Shown one piece after another: positions 40,735 to 50,021 of a DNA stretch of 64,000 nt. Both the position numbers and the translations under genes were made by a program. Within the stretch, counting starts at the first letter, position 1; the number at the start of each line of letters is the position of its first letter. The stretch is from CBDCKN01 sp965219035. Its GTDB lineage: Bacteria > Gemmatimonadota > Gemmatimonadetes > Longimicrobiales > Gaopeijiaceae. The stretch spans positions 620,001 through 684,000 of the forward strand of contig CBDCMR010000004.1 of the NCBI GenBank assembly GCA_965219035.1. The letters run 5' to 3'. Under the pieces are notes generated by a model, which saw only the letters and a list, made by a program, of their open reading frames with translations, was not told the DNA's origin and searched no databases.

Positions 40735-41835
40735 TTACCTAGTTCGGGAGGCCATGTTTCCGGGGTGATCGGTCTCCACCGTGCCCGTCGTCGGCTCGGC
40801 TTGAATGGAAGACAGGCGAACGAGCTCCCGCTTCCCTCGCAGCTCCACCTCGCCCACGGACGTGGCTACGAGCCTGGGGGGCAGCGTCAGAAGGTCGAGG
40901 ATCTCTTGGGAGACGAGAAGTCGGGCCCCCCGGTCCTTGCAGAGTGACAGGATCCGAGCCGTGGCGTTCAGCGCGTCGCCGTGGAATGCCAGCTCCTTCT
41001 TCGCCTCCCCCACCCATGCGGTCACCACCTGTCCGCCGTGGACGGCACCGCGGAGCTCGGGCTCAAGTTCGTAGCGGACTCGATACTGGTTAGCGCGCTC
41101 CTCGAGGGAGGCGAACATCTCGACGAAGCACTGGACACATGCGGCGTCTCGTACCCCCCGCTCCATCTGCCAGCTGATGATGACCTCGTCCCCGGCGTAC
41201 TGATACACCTCACCATGCCAGGCGAGGATGGCTTCCGATACGTCGGTGAAGAGATCCCGGAGCATCATGCTGTAGCTCAGGGGTCCCAAGCGCTCGGCGT
41301 GGGTCGTCGAGCTGGCGAGGTCGGCGAACAGGAAGACGCGGGACTCCTCCTGGGGATAGTAGTACTTCCCCGTCAGGAGCCGCTTGATCTCGCCCTTGTT
41401 GTGCAGGCGTCGGACCTGAAGGGCCGAGGTGAGGGTGATGGCAGCTATGATGGCGACAACCAGGTCGCGGACCGCGCTCCCGTCGGTTAGGTAGAGCGTC
41501 GCCGCATCCCCGAGAGTCCTCCCCGACGCCCAGGAGAAAGCGAAGGCATTCACGAGAACCAGCGCCATGAGGGTGATGGCGGCGTAGGAGAGCACCCGGG
41601 TGAGGTTGAGCATCAAGAAGCTCAGCTTCCGGCTCAGGCGGGGTACCATGAATTCCTCACCGGCACCTAGGAAGAGCCCGATGAGGATCCCGATGCAGAT
41701 CCCCCGCACACTGCCCCAGAACATGATCGCCTCATCGAGCCGGCTGACCACGAGCCCGATCAGGAGTCCTGCGATGGCGCCAAGGATGATGAAGGTCACC
41801 GTGGACCTGATCCGTCTGCGAAGGATAGCGTTCAT
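40735..41835 (-). CDS. Membrane-anchored class III adenylate/guanylate cyclase
   Basis: About 366 aa from ATG 41835. Five or more transmembrane helices in the first 160 residues (VTFIILGAIAGLLIGLVVS, GICIGILIGLFLGAG, ITLMALVLVNAFAFSWA), then a class III cyclase domain: FLFADLASSTTHAER (first metal Asp), YQYAGDEVIISW (second metal Asp), GAVHGGQVVTAWVG, HGDALNATARI. Makes cAMP or cGMP; substrate-defining Lys/Asp positions are not obvious, so specificity is left open. Single gene, followed on the same strand by the HtrA-like gene. Confidence 0.78.
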   Translation of the reverse strand: MNAILRRRIRSTVTFIILGAIAGLLIGLVVSRLDEAIMFWGSVRGICIGILIGLFLGAGEEFMVPRLSRKLSFLMLNLTRVLSYAAITLMALVLVNAFAFSWASGRTLGDAATLYLTDGSAVRDLVVAIIAAITLTSALQVRRLHNKGEIKRLLTGKYYYPQEESRVFLFADLASSTTHAERLGPLSYSMMLRDLFTDVSEAILAWHGEVYQYAGDEVIISWQMERGVRDAACVQCFVEMFASLEERANQYRVRYELEPELRGAVHGGQVVTAWVGEAKKELAFHGDALNATARILSLCKDRGARLLVSQEILDLLTLPPRLVATSVGEVELRGKRELVRLSSIQAEPTTGTVETDHPGNMASRTR

Positions 41836-41894
41836 TCGACCGGAGGATGGGTTGTGGAGAAGCCGTGAGCTCGTACGGCCGTGGCCCACTGCCC

Positions 41895-44324
41895 TCACAT
41901 GATGGGCTGCCTTTTCTTGAGGATGAAGAGCCCTTCGAATCGGCTGCTGACGACGACGATCCCGCTTTCAAAGTAGGGATAGTTGCTCCACGATCCGCCC
42001 GATCCGATCCCGTTGTCACCATGGGGCACGGTGTCGAAGTACCCCACCTCCACCGGGCTCTCGGGATCGCTGATATCGAGCACGCGCAGTCCTGCACGGT
42101 TGTTGGACTGGTAGAGGAGGTTGCCCAGGACGTACATGTTGTGGTCCGTGGACTCGTGGGTCCCCCAGAACTCTTTGGCGAGCTGTGGGTCGTCCAGGTC
42201 CGAGACGTCCCAGACGAGCGTGCGCGTCTTACGCACGTTGTCCTCGTCGAGCTCGTCTCCCTGGAAGAAGTACCGCTGGTCCTCGGTGAGCCAGCCCTGG
42301 TGGGTGTACGCCACGTCCGGGTAGGTCGCCAGGCCGAGGGCCATGGTGTTGGCGGGGTCCGTGACGTCCGCGATGCTGAAGGCCGTCTCGTTGGATCCGA
42401 AGCAGATCTGCTTGCCGTGGTGCTCCTCGTCGGGGCCGTGATAGGTCACGCATTGGGCGTCGTGGGTGTAGCCTGTACCGTTGCGGCCCGTGCCCGGCTG
42501 GGAGAAACACCCGGCGAAAGTCGGATTCGTAGGCTCCTTGATATCGATGATGTGAATCCCGCCGCCGCACGTCTCTCCGCCCGAGCTGTTCCCGACGCTG
42601 TACGCGAAGCCTGTCTCCTCGTTGATGGCGATGTTGTGGACACTGGCCACGCCGTCGTAGTGCGCCGTCTCGTCGAACGTCACCGGCTCGGTCACGTCGC
42701 GGAGCTGGGTCAGGTCGAAGATCTGGATGCCGTGGAGGCCCGAGCCGTCCGCCACGATGTAGGCGTGGTCTTTGTAGACCTTGATGTCCCTCCACGCGGC
42801 CAGGGGCGATCCCTCGGTCCTCAGGAGCTGCCCCAGGTAGCGCGGGTGGAGGGGAGCGGTCACGTCCACGAAGGACACGCCGTCCCGGCGACCCGCCAGG
42901 GCGTACTCCCGGCCCGTCTCGGGATCCGTCCATCCCCAGATGTCGTTCAGGTTGACCCCTCGCGGAACGCCCATGTCTCCCACGGGGAGGAAGGACACGA
43001 GGTCGTAGTCGGCGCACTCGAAGGCGGTGGCGGCGCCATCGGAGCAATCCACCTGCTCTCCAAGAACCGCGGTATACTGCTCCAGCTCACCCGTGAGAGA
43101 GCCGGCCATCTCCCAGCCTTGGTCACCACGCTCGAAGATGGTGGCGGTTCCGACCCCATGGTCCGCCCCCATCACCCCAACGACGGCCACATTGCCCTCC
43201 ACGTCCAGAGCCGACGCGAAGCTGTCACCCGAGCGGGGGTCGCTGTTCACGACCTTCGTGGCTGCGGCCCAGCCCTCGGCGATCCCTCCCGAGAAGACGT
43301 AAGCTGCGCCCCGCCGGCCGCCGGCTCGCGGCGAGCCGATCCATACCTCGCTCTCACCCAGGGCGACGGTCAAGCCGAAGCCGTCCTGTTGAAATCCGTC
43401 GAAGGGGAGGAGCTGGCCTGCGGGGCTCCACTCACCGCTGCCGGGATCCCGTCGGAAGGCGAAAACCGCCCCTTCGGCCTCATTCCGGCCGGGTGCGGAT
43501 ATCAAGGCCTGGTCACCGTCCATGCTCACCGACGCGCCGAAAGCGTCATCGGCTACCAGTCCCCGGATCGAAAGGGTACCCTCCTGCTGCCAACCACCCC
43601 CGTCCATGCGAAACGCGTAGACGGCTCCGGTACCGTCAGCGAGGGGCGCGCCCACCAGGAGCCGGCCCGACTGCACGGACAGGCTGGCGCCGAAAGCGTT
43701 GCCGGTATCACCGGCCGTGAGCCGGGCCCCTTCGGTCCAGGTGTCGCCCGAGCCCCTGAAGACGTGGAGCGCGCCTTCACCGGTCGACTGGCCAAGCTGG
43801 TTGCCACCCCGACCGCCGGCGGCCTGGAGGGCAGGTGCGCCCACTAAGGCCACGCCGTTGTTGAACGCCAGTGAGGTCCCATAGCCGACGTCGGCGTCCG
43901 CGTCGACCTCCGGGAGACGGCCGACTTCGGCCCAACTCCCCGGGGCAGACCGCTCGAACACGTACACGGCGGCTGAGCCGTCGATCTGGGCCTGGGGCCG
44001 GGTGCTGACCAGCATTGTCCCGCCGTCCACTGCGATGGCCGTACCGAACCCGTCACCTCGGTAACCGTTGGATGCGTGAAGGCGTGCAACCTCCTCCCAG
44101 CCCTCCGATCCCTTCCGGTACACGTACACGGCCCCGGGCCCGATCATGTTGCCCGCCTCACCAACGAGGACATCGCCGTCGCTTACCGCAACCGCACCAC
44201 CGTACCCGGGCGCAGCGGCGTTGGATCGGTCGCCAGCCGCCATCGACTGCGCCGACGCCGATAGCGTCGTTCCCCATCCTGTGGCAAGGAAAATCGCCAG
44301 CAGCCCGTATACAATCCGTCTCAT
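41895..44324 (-). CDS. Choice-of-anchor B protein with FG-GAP repeats
   Basis: About 809 aa from ATG 44324. Signal peptide (GLLAIFLATGWGTTLSASA). The N-terminal half has about seven integrin-like FG-GAP units (GYGGAVAVSDGDVLVGEAG, GDGFGTAIAVDGGTMLVSTR, GNAFGASLSVQSGRLLVGAP). The C-terminal half is an LVIVD propeller: FVDVTAPLHPRYLGQL, IQIFDLTQLRDV, YTHDAQCVTYHGPDEE, LRVLDISDPESPVEVGYFD. Two beta-propellers in one exported protein. The 5'-edge gene of the window is a paralogue of its second half. Probably cell-surface; ligand unknown. Confidence 0.82.
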   Translation of the reverse strand: MRRIVYGLLAIFLATGWGTTLSASAQSMAAGDRSNAAAPGYGGAVAVSDGDVLVGEAGNMIGPGAVYVYRKGSEGWEEVARLHASNGYRGDGFGTAIAVDGGTMLVSTRPQAQIDGSAAVYVFERSAPGSWAEVGRLPEVDADADVGYGTSLAFNNGVALVGAPALQAAGGRGGNQLGQSTGEGALHVFRGSGDTWTEGARLTAGDTGNAFGASLSVQSGRLLVGAPLADGTGAVYAFRMDGGGWQQEGTLSIRGLVADDAFGASVSMDGDQALISAPGRNEAEGAVFAFRRDPGSGEWSPAGQLLPFDGFQQDGFGLTVALGESEVWIGSPRAGGRRGAAYVFSGGIAEGWAAATKVVNSDPRSGDSFASALDVEGNVAVVGVMGADHGVGTATIFERGDQGWEMAGSLTGELEQYTAVLGEQVDCSDGAATAFECADYDLVSFLPVGDMGVPRGVNLNDIWGWTDPETGREYALAGRRDGVSFVDVTAPLHPRYLGQLLRTEGSPLAAWRDIKVYKDHAYIVADGSGLHGIQIFDLTQLRDVTEPVTFDETAHYDGVASVHNIAINEETGFAYSVGNSSGGETCGGGIHIIDIKEPTNPTFAGCFSQPGTGRNGTGYTHDAQCVTYHGPDEEHHGKQICFGSNETAFSIADVTDPANTMALGLATYPDVAYTHQGWLTEDQRYFFQGDELDEDNVRKTRTLVWDVSDLDDPQLAKEFWGTHESTDHNMYVLGNLLYQSNNRAGLRVLDISDPESPVEVGYFDTVPHGDNGIGSGGSWSNYPYFESGIVVVSSRFEGLFILKKRQPIM

Positions 44325-44725
44325 GAGACCCCTCACATCCAAGCAGAAATGTCGCGTTTTCGACTGTGTCACCCGGTTCGGGCGCGGCCGTCTTTGGTCG
44401 TTCCAAAGTCTATCCCCTTGGCTCGCATCCTCGGGGCCGCACGCCGGTGCCGCCACCACCATCGTGAGTGCCACGATCTCCAATCGCTTCATCCATGATT
44501 CCAAAATGCGGTAATCGGACTGTCCTACTCCAGGATTCTACTTCAGCCGGAGCGGGGAGCAAGGACCTGGCCGGCGCCTCGGGGCACTCGAAGCCTGCTG
44601 CGAGCGCGGCACACGAACCTGACGCAGGTCCGGTCTACTGGCCTGGGTAACGCTGTCGAAATAGCTTGCGGCCGTTCCGCATTCCAAGGCCTTCGCCGCT
44701 CCTCAGGCGCCCCGGAGCCCACGCC

Positions 44726-46039
44726 ATGAGTTCCGAGTCGCCTCACTCCCTAACCCGCGTCCTCCGCATCCGGGACGGGCTAGCCGTCACTGTCGGGATC
44801 GTCATCGGTGCCGGCATCCTCCGGACGCCGGGGCTCATTGCCGGCTATCTGGGAGACCCGTGGTTCATCCTGGGCGTTTGGGTCTTGGGAGGAGTGGTGG
44901 CGGCCCTCAGCACCCTCCTCCTCGCCGAGATGTCGGCGTCCCTCCCGCAGGCCGGCGGGAAGTTCGTGTATGCCCGGGAGGCGTGGGGGCCGGTCATGGG
45001 CTTCGTGGCCGGGTGGTCCGAGCTCCTGGTCACGCGTGGCTTTTCGGGTGCGGCCAAAGCGGTGGTGATCGCCGAGTACATCCGTATCCTTGCTGGGCGC
45101 GGCTCGGTGTCCATCCTGGCCGGTGCCGTGGCGTTAGCGTTCTTCCTCCTCCACACCCGCGGTCTGAAGACCAGCACGGTGTTCCAGAACGTGACGACGG
45201 CCATCAAGGTCCTGGTGGTCTTCCTCATCGCCGCAGCCGGCATCTGGGCCGGGGACATGGCAGGCTTCACCTCCGGCTCCCTCGTCGTCGAGGGATCGGG
45301 ATTGCTGGGCTTCGCACTCGCCTACCAGGCCGTGGCGTTCGCATACTACGGTTGGGAAGACGCGGCCAAGATGGCGGAGGAGGTCCAGGATCCCGGCCGG
45401 TCCCTGCCCAAGATCCTCCTGGGGGGAGCCGCGGCCGTCGCAACTCTCTATTTGCTCATGAACGTGGCGTTCCTGGCGGCCCTCACCCCGGCCGAGATGG
45501 CCGGCTCGGAGCTCGTGGCCCAGGACGCCATCGCCGAGGTGTTCGGGAGCGCGGCGGGGACGGTGGTCGTTCTGGCCAGCCTCCTGATCCTGATCAGCAG
45601 CATCAACGTGAACTTCCTGGGACTGCCTCGGGTGGCCTACGGATTGGCCAAGCACGGCCTGGCGTTCGGGGCGTTCACCCGGGTCGACGAGCGCGGGACG
45701 CCTCGGAACGCCCTGTACTTCATCTCGGCGTGGATCGGCATTCTGGCGCTCACTAATGCTTTCGAGTTTCTCATCCAGTTCATGATGATGGTGGCCATCA
45801 CGGTGGACACGATGGTGCTCATGGGATACTTCCGCCTGCGGAGCAAGCGTCCCGAGCTCGAGCGTCCGTTCCGCGTGCCGGGACATCCATGGCTCCCAGG
45901 GCTCACGGTGGTGCTCTACGTGGCGATTCTGGCCATCTTGGCCGGAACCCAGCCCGGGCTGATGGTGGGTGCGGGGGCGATGATCGCCACATTGGTGCTG
46001 GCGGGTTGGTTCACAGTGGGTAAGACCGCAACGGAGTGA
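44726..46039 (+). CDS. APC-family amino-acid permease
   Basis: 437 aa, 12 transmembrane segments. GLAVTVGIVIGAGILRTPG in TM1 is the consensus substrate-binding unwound helix (GxGIxxxP). VYAREAWGPVMGFVAGW, AYYGWEDAAKMAEEVQDPGR (TM6 and following loop) and FRVPGHPWLP near the end are all typical of the L-type/APC group. An inner-membrane amino-acid transporter. Start chosen at MSSESPHSLTRVLRIRDGLA; the upstream extension has no family match. Monocistronic, converging with the next gene. Confidence 0.85.
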   Translation: MSSESPHSLTRVLRIRDGLAVTVGIVIGAGILRTPGLIAGYLGDPWFILGVWVLGGVVAALSTLLLAEMSASLPQAGGKFVYAREAWGPVMGFVAGWSELLVTRGFSGAAKAVVIAEYIRILAGRGSVSILAGAVALAFFLLHTRGLKTSTVFQNVTTAIKVLVVFLIAAAGIWAGDMAGFTSGSLVVEGSGLLGFALAYQAVAFAYYGWEDAAKMAEEVQDPGRSLPKILLGGAAAVATLYLLMNVAFLAALTPAEMAGSELVAQDAIAEVFGSAAGTVVVLASLLILISSINVNFLGLPRVAYGLAKHGLAFGAFTRVDERGTPRNALYFISAWIGILALTNAFEFLIQFMMMVAITVDTMVLMGYFRLRSKRPELERPFRVPGHPWLPGLTVVLYVAILAILAGTQPGLMVGAGAMIATLVLAGWFTVGKTATE

Positions 46040-46048
46040 ACCGCGGGC

Positions 46049-47374
46049 CTAGCTGATTGGTCTGGACGGAGCCCCTTCCGGGCCGTTGTCCCAGTCCTGC
46101 ACGCTCGAGATGTTGGGCATTCCCCAGTCATTCCCGTTCCAGCCCTCGAAGCCGCTCATCTTGAACGCCCAGACGCCACTGCGCCCGCTCGTGACGATGA
46201 GGCCGTCAGCGTTGCGAACGTCCACGCCGAAGGTCCCACCACCGCTACCTTGCCCGGGGATGTCCGGCATCTCGTACGTGTCGTAGTAGGCCACAGTGTA
46301 GGGGTTGGTGGGGTCCATCATGTTGAAGACCTGAAGGCCGTCCCGATATCCGGATACGAACACGTACGGCCAACGCACCTCGTGGTTGTGCACCAGGTTC
46401 TGCCACTTCGCCGTCCAGGCGCCGATGGCCCGGGTGATGGTGGGCACCTCTCCGTCCAGACCCGGCTTGAGATCGAAGATCAGGAGGGGGGCGTGCTGGT
46501 ATTCCATCTCACCCACGGCGTACCGCCCGTCCGGGGTGGGGGTGAAGGTGTGGGCGATGTCCACGCCAGCGAAGTTCGTCACCGAGGTCAGAAGCGAGGG
46601 CTCGTCCTGGTGCGTGACGTCGAAGACGTAGTATCCGTTGAGCCCGGATCCGTAGAATCGGTCCTGACCCGACTCAGGGTGGTACGCCACGTAGTAGTCG
46701 TGATACCCCCTCCACCGGTACTCTTCCGGCGTGGGACGCGGAACCTCGGCGATCCGTGCATCCTCCTCGCCGTTCAGAACCATCGCCATGTCGTACACGA
46801 ATGCCGACATGGCGCTGAGAAGCGCACCATACAGGAGGACCTGCCCGTTGGAGTGCTTGTAGGCGAAGATGTTGTGGAAGCCGCCGGGCACGAGGGGTTC
46901 GCGCATGCGGGCGACTTCGCGAACCTGAGAAGGATCCGGCAGCCCCGTGACGTCGAAGACGATAGCCCCGAGATCGTAGTCGGGACCTGACTGGCGGAAC
47001 TGGACGGACTGCACGTAATAGTAGCGCCCGTCCAGCTTGAAGTACTTCCCATCCAGGGCACTGCCCTGGTGCAGCTCCGGGTTCTCGATCTGCCACGTGT
47101 AGATCTTCTCCGGGTTGTCGGGATCTTCCACGCTGATGATGTCGAAGCTCGCTGTCCCCCCTCTGCTCACGTAGACGTAGGGACGGGCCATGTCCTGCTC
47201 GATCTCGATGTCGGTGGCCAGCCCCGGGAGGTGGGCGAGGATCTCGATGTTCGAGCTGCCCTGTTCTCCCGGAGCCGGATAGTAGTCCTGCGCTCGGATG
47301 GATGACGGGCTCGCCATCACGAGCAGGCCCCCGAAGAGGACGAAGGTCTGCCAGCGCATGCACCCTTTGCTCAT
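46049..47374 (-). CDS. LVIVD-repeat secreted protein
   Basis: 441 aa from ATG 47374. Signal peptide (FVLFGGLLVMASPSSIRA). Propeller-type repeats: YVYVSRGGTASFDIISVEDP, YYVFDVTHQDEPSLLTSV, YVFVSGYRDGLQVFNMMDPT, GLIVTSGRSGVWAFKMSGF. Related in type to the choice-of-anchor B proteins at the window edge and at 41.9-44.3 kb but not a close copy. Probably a secreted or periplasmic scaffold; function unknown. Confidence 0.75.
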   Translation of the reverse strand: MSKGCMRWQTFVLFGGLLVMASPSSIRAQDYYPAPGEQGSSNIEILAHLPGLATDIEIEQDMARPYVYVSRGGTASFDIISVEDPDNPEKIYTWQIENPELHQGSALDGKYFKLDGRYYYVQSVQFRQSGPDYDLGAIVFDVTGLPDPSQVREVARMREPLVPGGFHNIFAYKHSNGQVLLYGALLSAMSAFVYDMAMVLNGEEDARIAEVPRPTPEEYRWRGYHDYYVAYHPESGQDRFYGSGLNGYYVFDVTHQDEPSLLTSVTNFAGVDIAHTFTPTPDGRYAVGEMEYQHAPLLIFDLKPGLDGEVPTITRAIGAWTAKWQNLVHNHEVRWPYVFVSGYRDGLQVFNMMDPTNPYTVAYYDTYEMPDIPGQGSGGGTFGVDVRNADGLIVTSGRSGVWAFKMSGFEGWNGNDWGMPNISSVQDWDNGPEGAPSRPIS

Positions 47375-47599
47375 CTCTGCCTCCCGATCTCGCTGTACCC
47401 CTCGATGACTTCGTCGGGGTGGGAAAGTACGAGACCCCGGCCTGGCCGGATAGCCGCGCCTACTGGACTCTCCAGCCCGGAGCACCAGGCTCCCGTCGTG
47501 CGGCGTGGAGCGCTCCCTGGACGGCTGACGCGCACGCCGGTATGTCTTCCCCGACATTGTGAGATCGACTCGAGACACCGTCGAGAAGGAATTCCGCTG

Positions 47600-47794
47600 A
47601 TGTCATCGACGGTGCGGGGTGACGCCGTCGTGCACCCGAACACGTGGCGATCCATCGAGCTCAACGTCAGGTATCCCCTTCCAGAGTGGGACAATCAGGA
47701 AGTGCGCTTCGCCTTGGAGGAGGACGCGGTGCTCACCGAGAACCGGTGGGAATGGATCGATGGGCGACAGTCAGAGTTCTACCTGATTCGGTAG
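47600..47794 (+). CDS. Short hypothetical protein (64 aa)
   Basis: From ATG 47600: RSIELNVRYPLPEWDNQEVR, FALEEDAVLTENRWEWIDG and QSEFYLIR. The composition is protein-like, with a charged, aromatic tail. No family recognised; it could be the C-terminal remnant of a larger gene. The frame is open further upstream (47405) in antisense of the LVIVD gene's leader. Confidence 0.3.
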   Translation: MSSTVRGDAVVHPNTWRSIELNVRYPLPEWDNQEVRFALEEDAVLTENRWEWIDGRQSEFYLIR

Positions 47795-47896
47795 TGCAGC
47801 CGCGGGCGGGGATCAAAGATGCGAGGCGATGGATTGGGGATGCAATGGCCACGTGGGGTCGGCATCTAAAGGATCGCGATCGATGAGGGACGAGCA

Positions 47897-48190
47897 ATGA
47901 GCCATAGTGGAGTCGAGTTGGTCTACTTCACAGGCTGTCCGAACACCGATAGAGCCCGCGAAAACATCCGCAGCGCGCTCCGTGAGATCGGTCGAGCCGA
48001 GCAATGGGTCGAGTGGGACCTCGAGGACCGAGCGACGCCCGAGCGCTACCGATCATATGGGTCACCGACGGTGCTCGTGGGTGGAAAGGACGTCGCGGAC
48101 GCCCAAGGGGCGGCCACCGGGCTCTCGTGCAATGTGGATGGCGCCCCTTCGATGGGGCAGATCGTGACAGCGTTCGGCGGCGACGAATAG
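47897..48190 (+). CDS. Small thioredoxin-fold protein
   Basis: 97 aa. ELVYFTGCPNTDRARENIRS is a beta-alpha start with a single active-site-like Cys (GCPN). YRSYGSPTVLVGGKDVAD contains the cis-Pro (SPTVLV) typical of the thioredoxin fold. It resembles small MerB/ArsR-neighbourhood thiol proteins. With one Cys at the site and another at GLSCNV, redox or metal-binding activity is possible. No metal operon lies around it. Confidence 0.6.
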   Translation: MSHSGVELVYFTGCPNTDRARENIRSALREIGRAEQWVEWDLEDRATPERYRSYGSPTVLVGGKDVADAQGAATGLSCNVDGAPSMGQIVTAFGGDE

Positions 48191-48389
48191 GCGGCTCGAC
48201 AGACCAGTCCCGTTCGAACCTGCGCTCGCCCGCCGCCTTCCCCCTTCTTAGGGGCGCGGACCTGATTCGTCGCTCGGATTCGGACCGCCGTTCGACGGAA
48301 CCGGGGGAGAACACACGATCTCGTTGGCTCTCGATCCACTCCCCGCCAGTGACTGTCCGCCGGTCCGGGTCCGAGCGGCCTCTTGGTGT

Positions 48390-48423
48390 CTCGCGAACTT
48401 CGGAAACGGAACACTAGGATTCC
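48390..48423 (+). repeat. Dispersed 34-bp motif, copy 2
   Basis: CTCGCGAACTTCGGAAACGG followed by AACACTAGGATTCC, differing from 36141-36174 at only a few positions. It overlaps the end of the FAD-oxidoreductase pseudogene. The palindrome is weaker here (GGAA...TTCC). Confidence 0.6.
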
Positions 48424-49102
48424 AGCCCGAAGAAGCTCTCGACGGGAGGCGCTTCGGCCGGTGTGAAGGAAGATCGAGTCGGCGCCGACCATCGGCCCAG
48501 AGCCGAGGAGCGCATCGCCTCGAAGAGCTCGATATGGTCCTCCACCACACGAGCTGAAGCTGCTTGTATGCGATGTCTACGGCCCGTCTGAACTGGGCAT
48601 CCCACTCGAGAGTGCGACCCCCGACGCTCACGAGTCCGGAGGTCGGGGTGAAGCTGGCCAGTGACATATTGGAGGTCGTGTTCGGTGGCACGGCCATGGC
48701 GTAGATGGTGACGTCGAAACCCATCCGTTGGAGCTGCCGGCCCGTCGTCAGCCCTGCCACCCCGCTCCCGATCACCGCTGCACGGCGGGATTCCTATTCG
48801 AGCGCCAGCTCGGCGGCCAGGTATCCGGTGCCCCATGAGAGGGACATACCGGCTCCCCCGTGCCCGTAGCTATGGATGAGCGTCTTGTCATCGACCTTGT
48901 CGGCGTTGACGACAAAGCCGGAGCGCCGATGAGGGCGGAGGCCCAGAGTCGTACGGATGACCCGCTCCCACGGGGCCTCCACCGGGGAGATCGTCAGCCG
49001 AGGCCGTGTGGACGCCGAGGGTCCCGATCGCACCCCGCACCCAACGAGACCCAGTCCCAAGACTCCCATGCCAGCGGTCTTCAGCAACGTCCGCCTATCC
49101 AT
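48414..49102 (-). pseudogene. FAD-dependent (DAO-type) oxidoreductase, nonsense and frameshift mutations
   Basis: From ATG 49102: MDRRTLLKTAGMGVLGLGLV then GCG (Tat-like lipoprotein signal), RPRLTISPVEAPWERVIRTT, and YGHGGAGMSLSWGTGYLAAE. An in-frame TAG at 48794 follows. The same frame continues ESRRAAVIGSGVAGLTTGRQ (GxGxxG FAD motif), PPNTTSNMSLASFTPTSG, then shifts frame (VEDHIELFEAMRSSALG) and ends. A glycine-rich motif normally at the C-terminus of D-amino-acid oxidases precedes the FAD-binding motif. Clearly inactive here; two separate lesions. Confidence 0.7.
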
Positions 49103-49208
49103 CACTCGCCTCTCTCGTCGGGACAACAGCCGTAGTGGGCTAGGGCATGTCCGTAACCCGAAGGTTCCGCCAGCGGACCTTGATTCCGCCTCCGGAATGG
49201 ATCTGTAG

Positions 49209-49955
49209 CTAGTGAGGCAACGCCAGCATGGCGACCCCAGCGAGAATCAGAGCACCACCCGTTACCCCCGAGGCCAGCCGACCCTGCGGCATCACCTTCT
49301 CCAGCAGCACGAAGAACGCGATGCCGGCCACCCACAGGAGATTCATGACGCCGCCAACGAACAAGAGGCCCATGAGGGCCCAGCAGCAGCCCACGCAGAA
49401 CGCCCCATGCTCCATTCCCATCCTGAAGGCACCTCCGATGCCCTGTTTCCAGTGGGCCGAGAGGAAGTAGGCGGGGGAGCGGCAGTGATCGAGGCAAGCT
49501 CGCTTGAAAGGCGTGAGCTGGTAGGTGCCGGCCACGATGAGAAGGCCGGCGCCCAGGGCGGGGCTCGTCGTCACCATCATGGGAGACAATACGGCTGCCT
49601 GGTCGAGACCCCACTGGGCCAGAGCCGCGAGCACGCTGAAGAGGGTCCACAGCACGACGTACCCTGCCGCGAAGACCATCGTGGGGGGCACCGGAGTCTG
49701 ATCACGGGCCGCCTTCCGGGCTACGGCGGCATAGGTGAGGGTCATGGGTGTGGCCGTCGGCACCATCATGCCGACCATCATGATTGTCCACATGAGGAGA
49801 ACCATGCCGAAGTCCACCGGCTCCCACGGACGGACCTGCATCATCTCCATGGGAGCCGACGGATCCATGGTGGCGGACATGCGAATGAGGTAGACCCATG
49901 CCAGGGCCGTTACGGCTACAAGGGCGGACAGGACGGCGACGCGGTCGCGCTTCAC
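49209..49955 (-). CDS. DUF2182 integral membrane protein
   Basis: 248 aa, six or so membrane helices. The conserved W(T/A)xMMxxMMxPxxxPM block is visible as MWTIMMVGMMVPTATPMTL. CLDHCRSPAYFL and GMEHGAFCVGCCWALM contain the paired Cys/His residues that make this family a predicted metal-binding membrane protein. The next gene upstream on the same strand is DUF1326, a recurrent partner, so the two probably work as one unit. Confidence 0.82.
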   Translation of the reverse strand: MKRDRVAVLSALVAVTALAWVYLIRMSATMDPSAPMEMMQVRPWEPVDFGMVLLMWTIMMVGMMVPTATPMTLTYAAVARKAARDQTPVPPTMVFAAGYVVLWTLFSVLAALAQWGLDQAAVLSPMMVTTSPALGAGLLIVAGTYQLTPFKRACLDHCRSPAYFLSAHWKQGIGGAFRMGMEHGAFCVGCCWALMGLLFVGGVMNLLWVAGIAFFVLLEKVMPQGRLASGVTGGALILAGVAMLALPH

Positions 49956-50021
49956 GGCTCCACGACGATTGGACGGTCCGGCCCGCTCGACACGTTGCCG
50001 ATCAACGGAGACGTCTCCCGC

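Noticed and set aside
41847..43847. A 666-aa rightward frame opposite the anchor B gene
   Set aside because: Antisense of a protein with clear FG-GAP and LVIVD repeats, typical of high-GC shadow frames.
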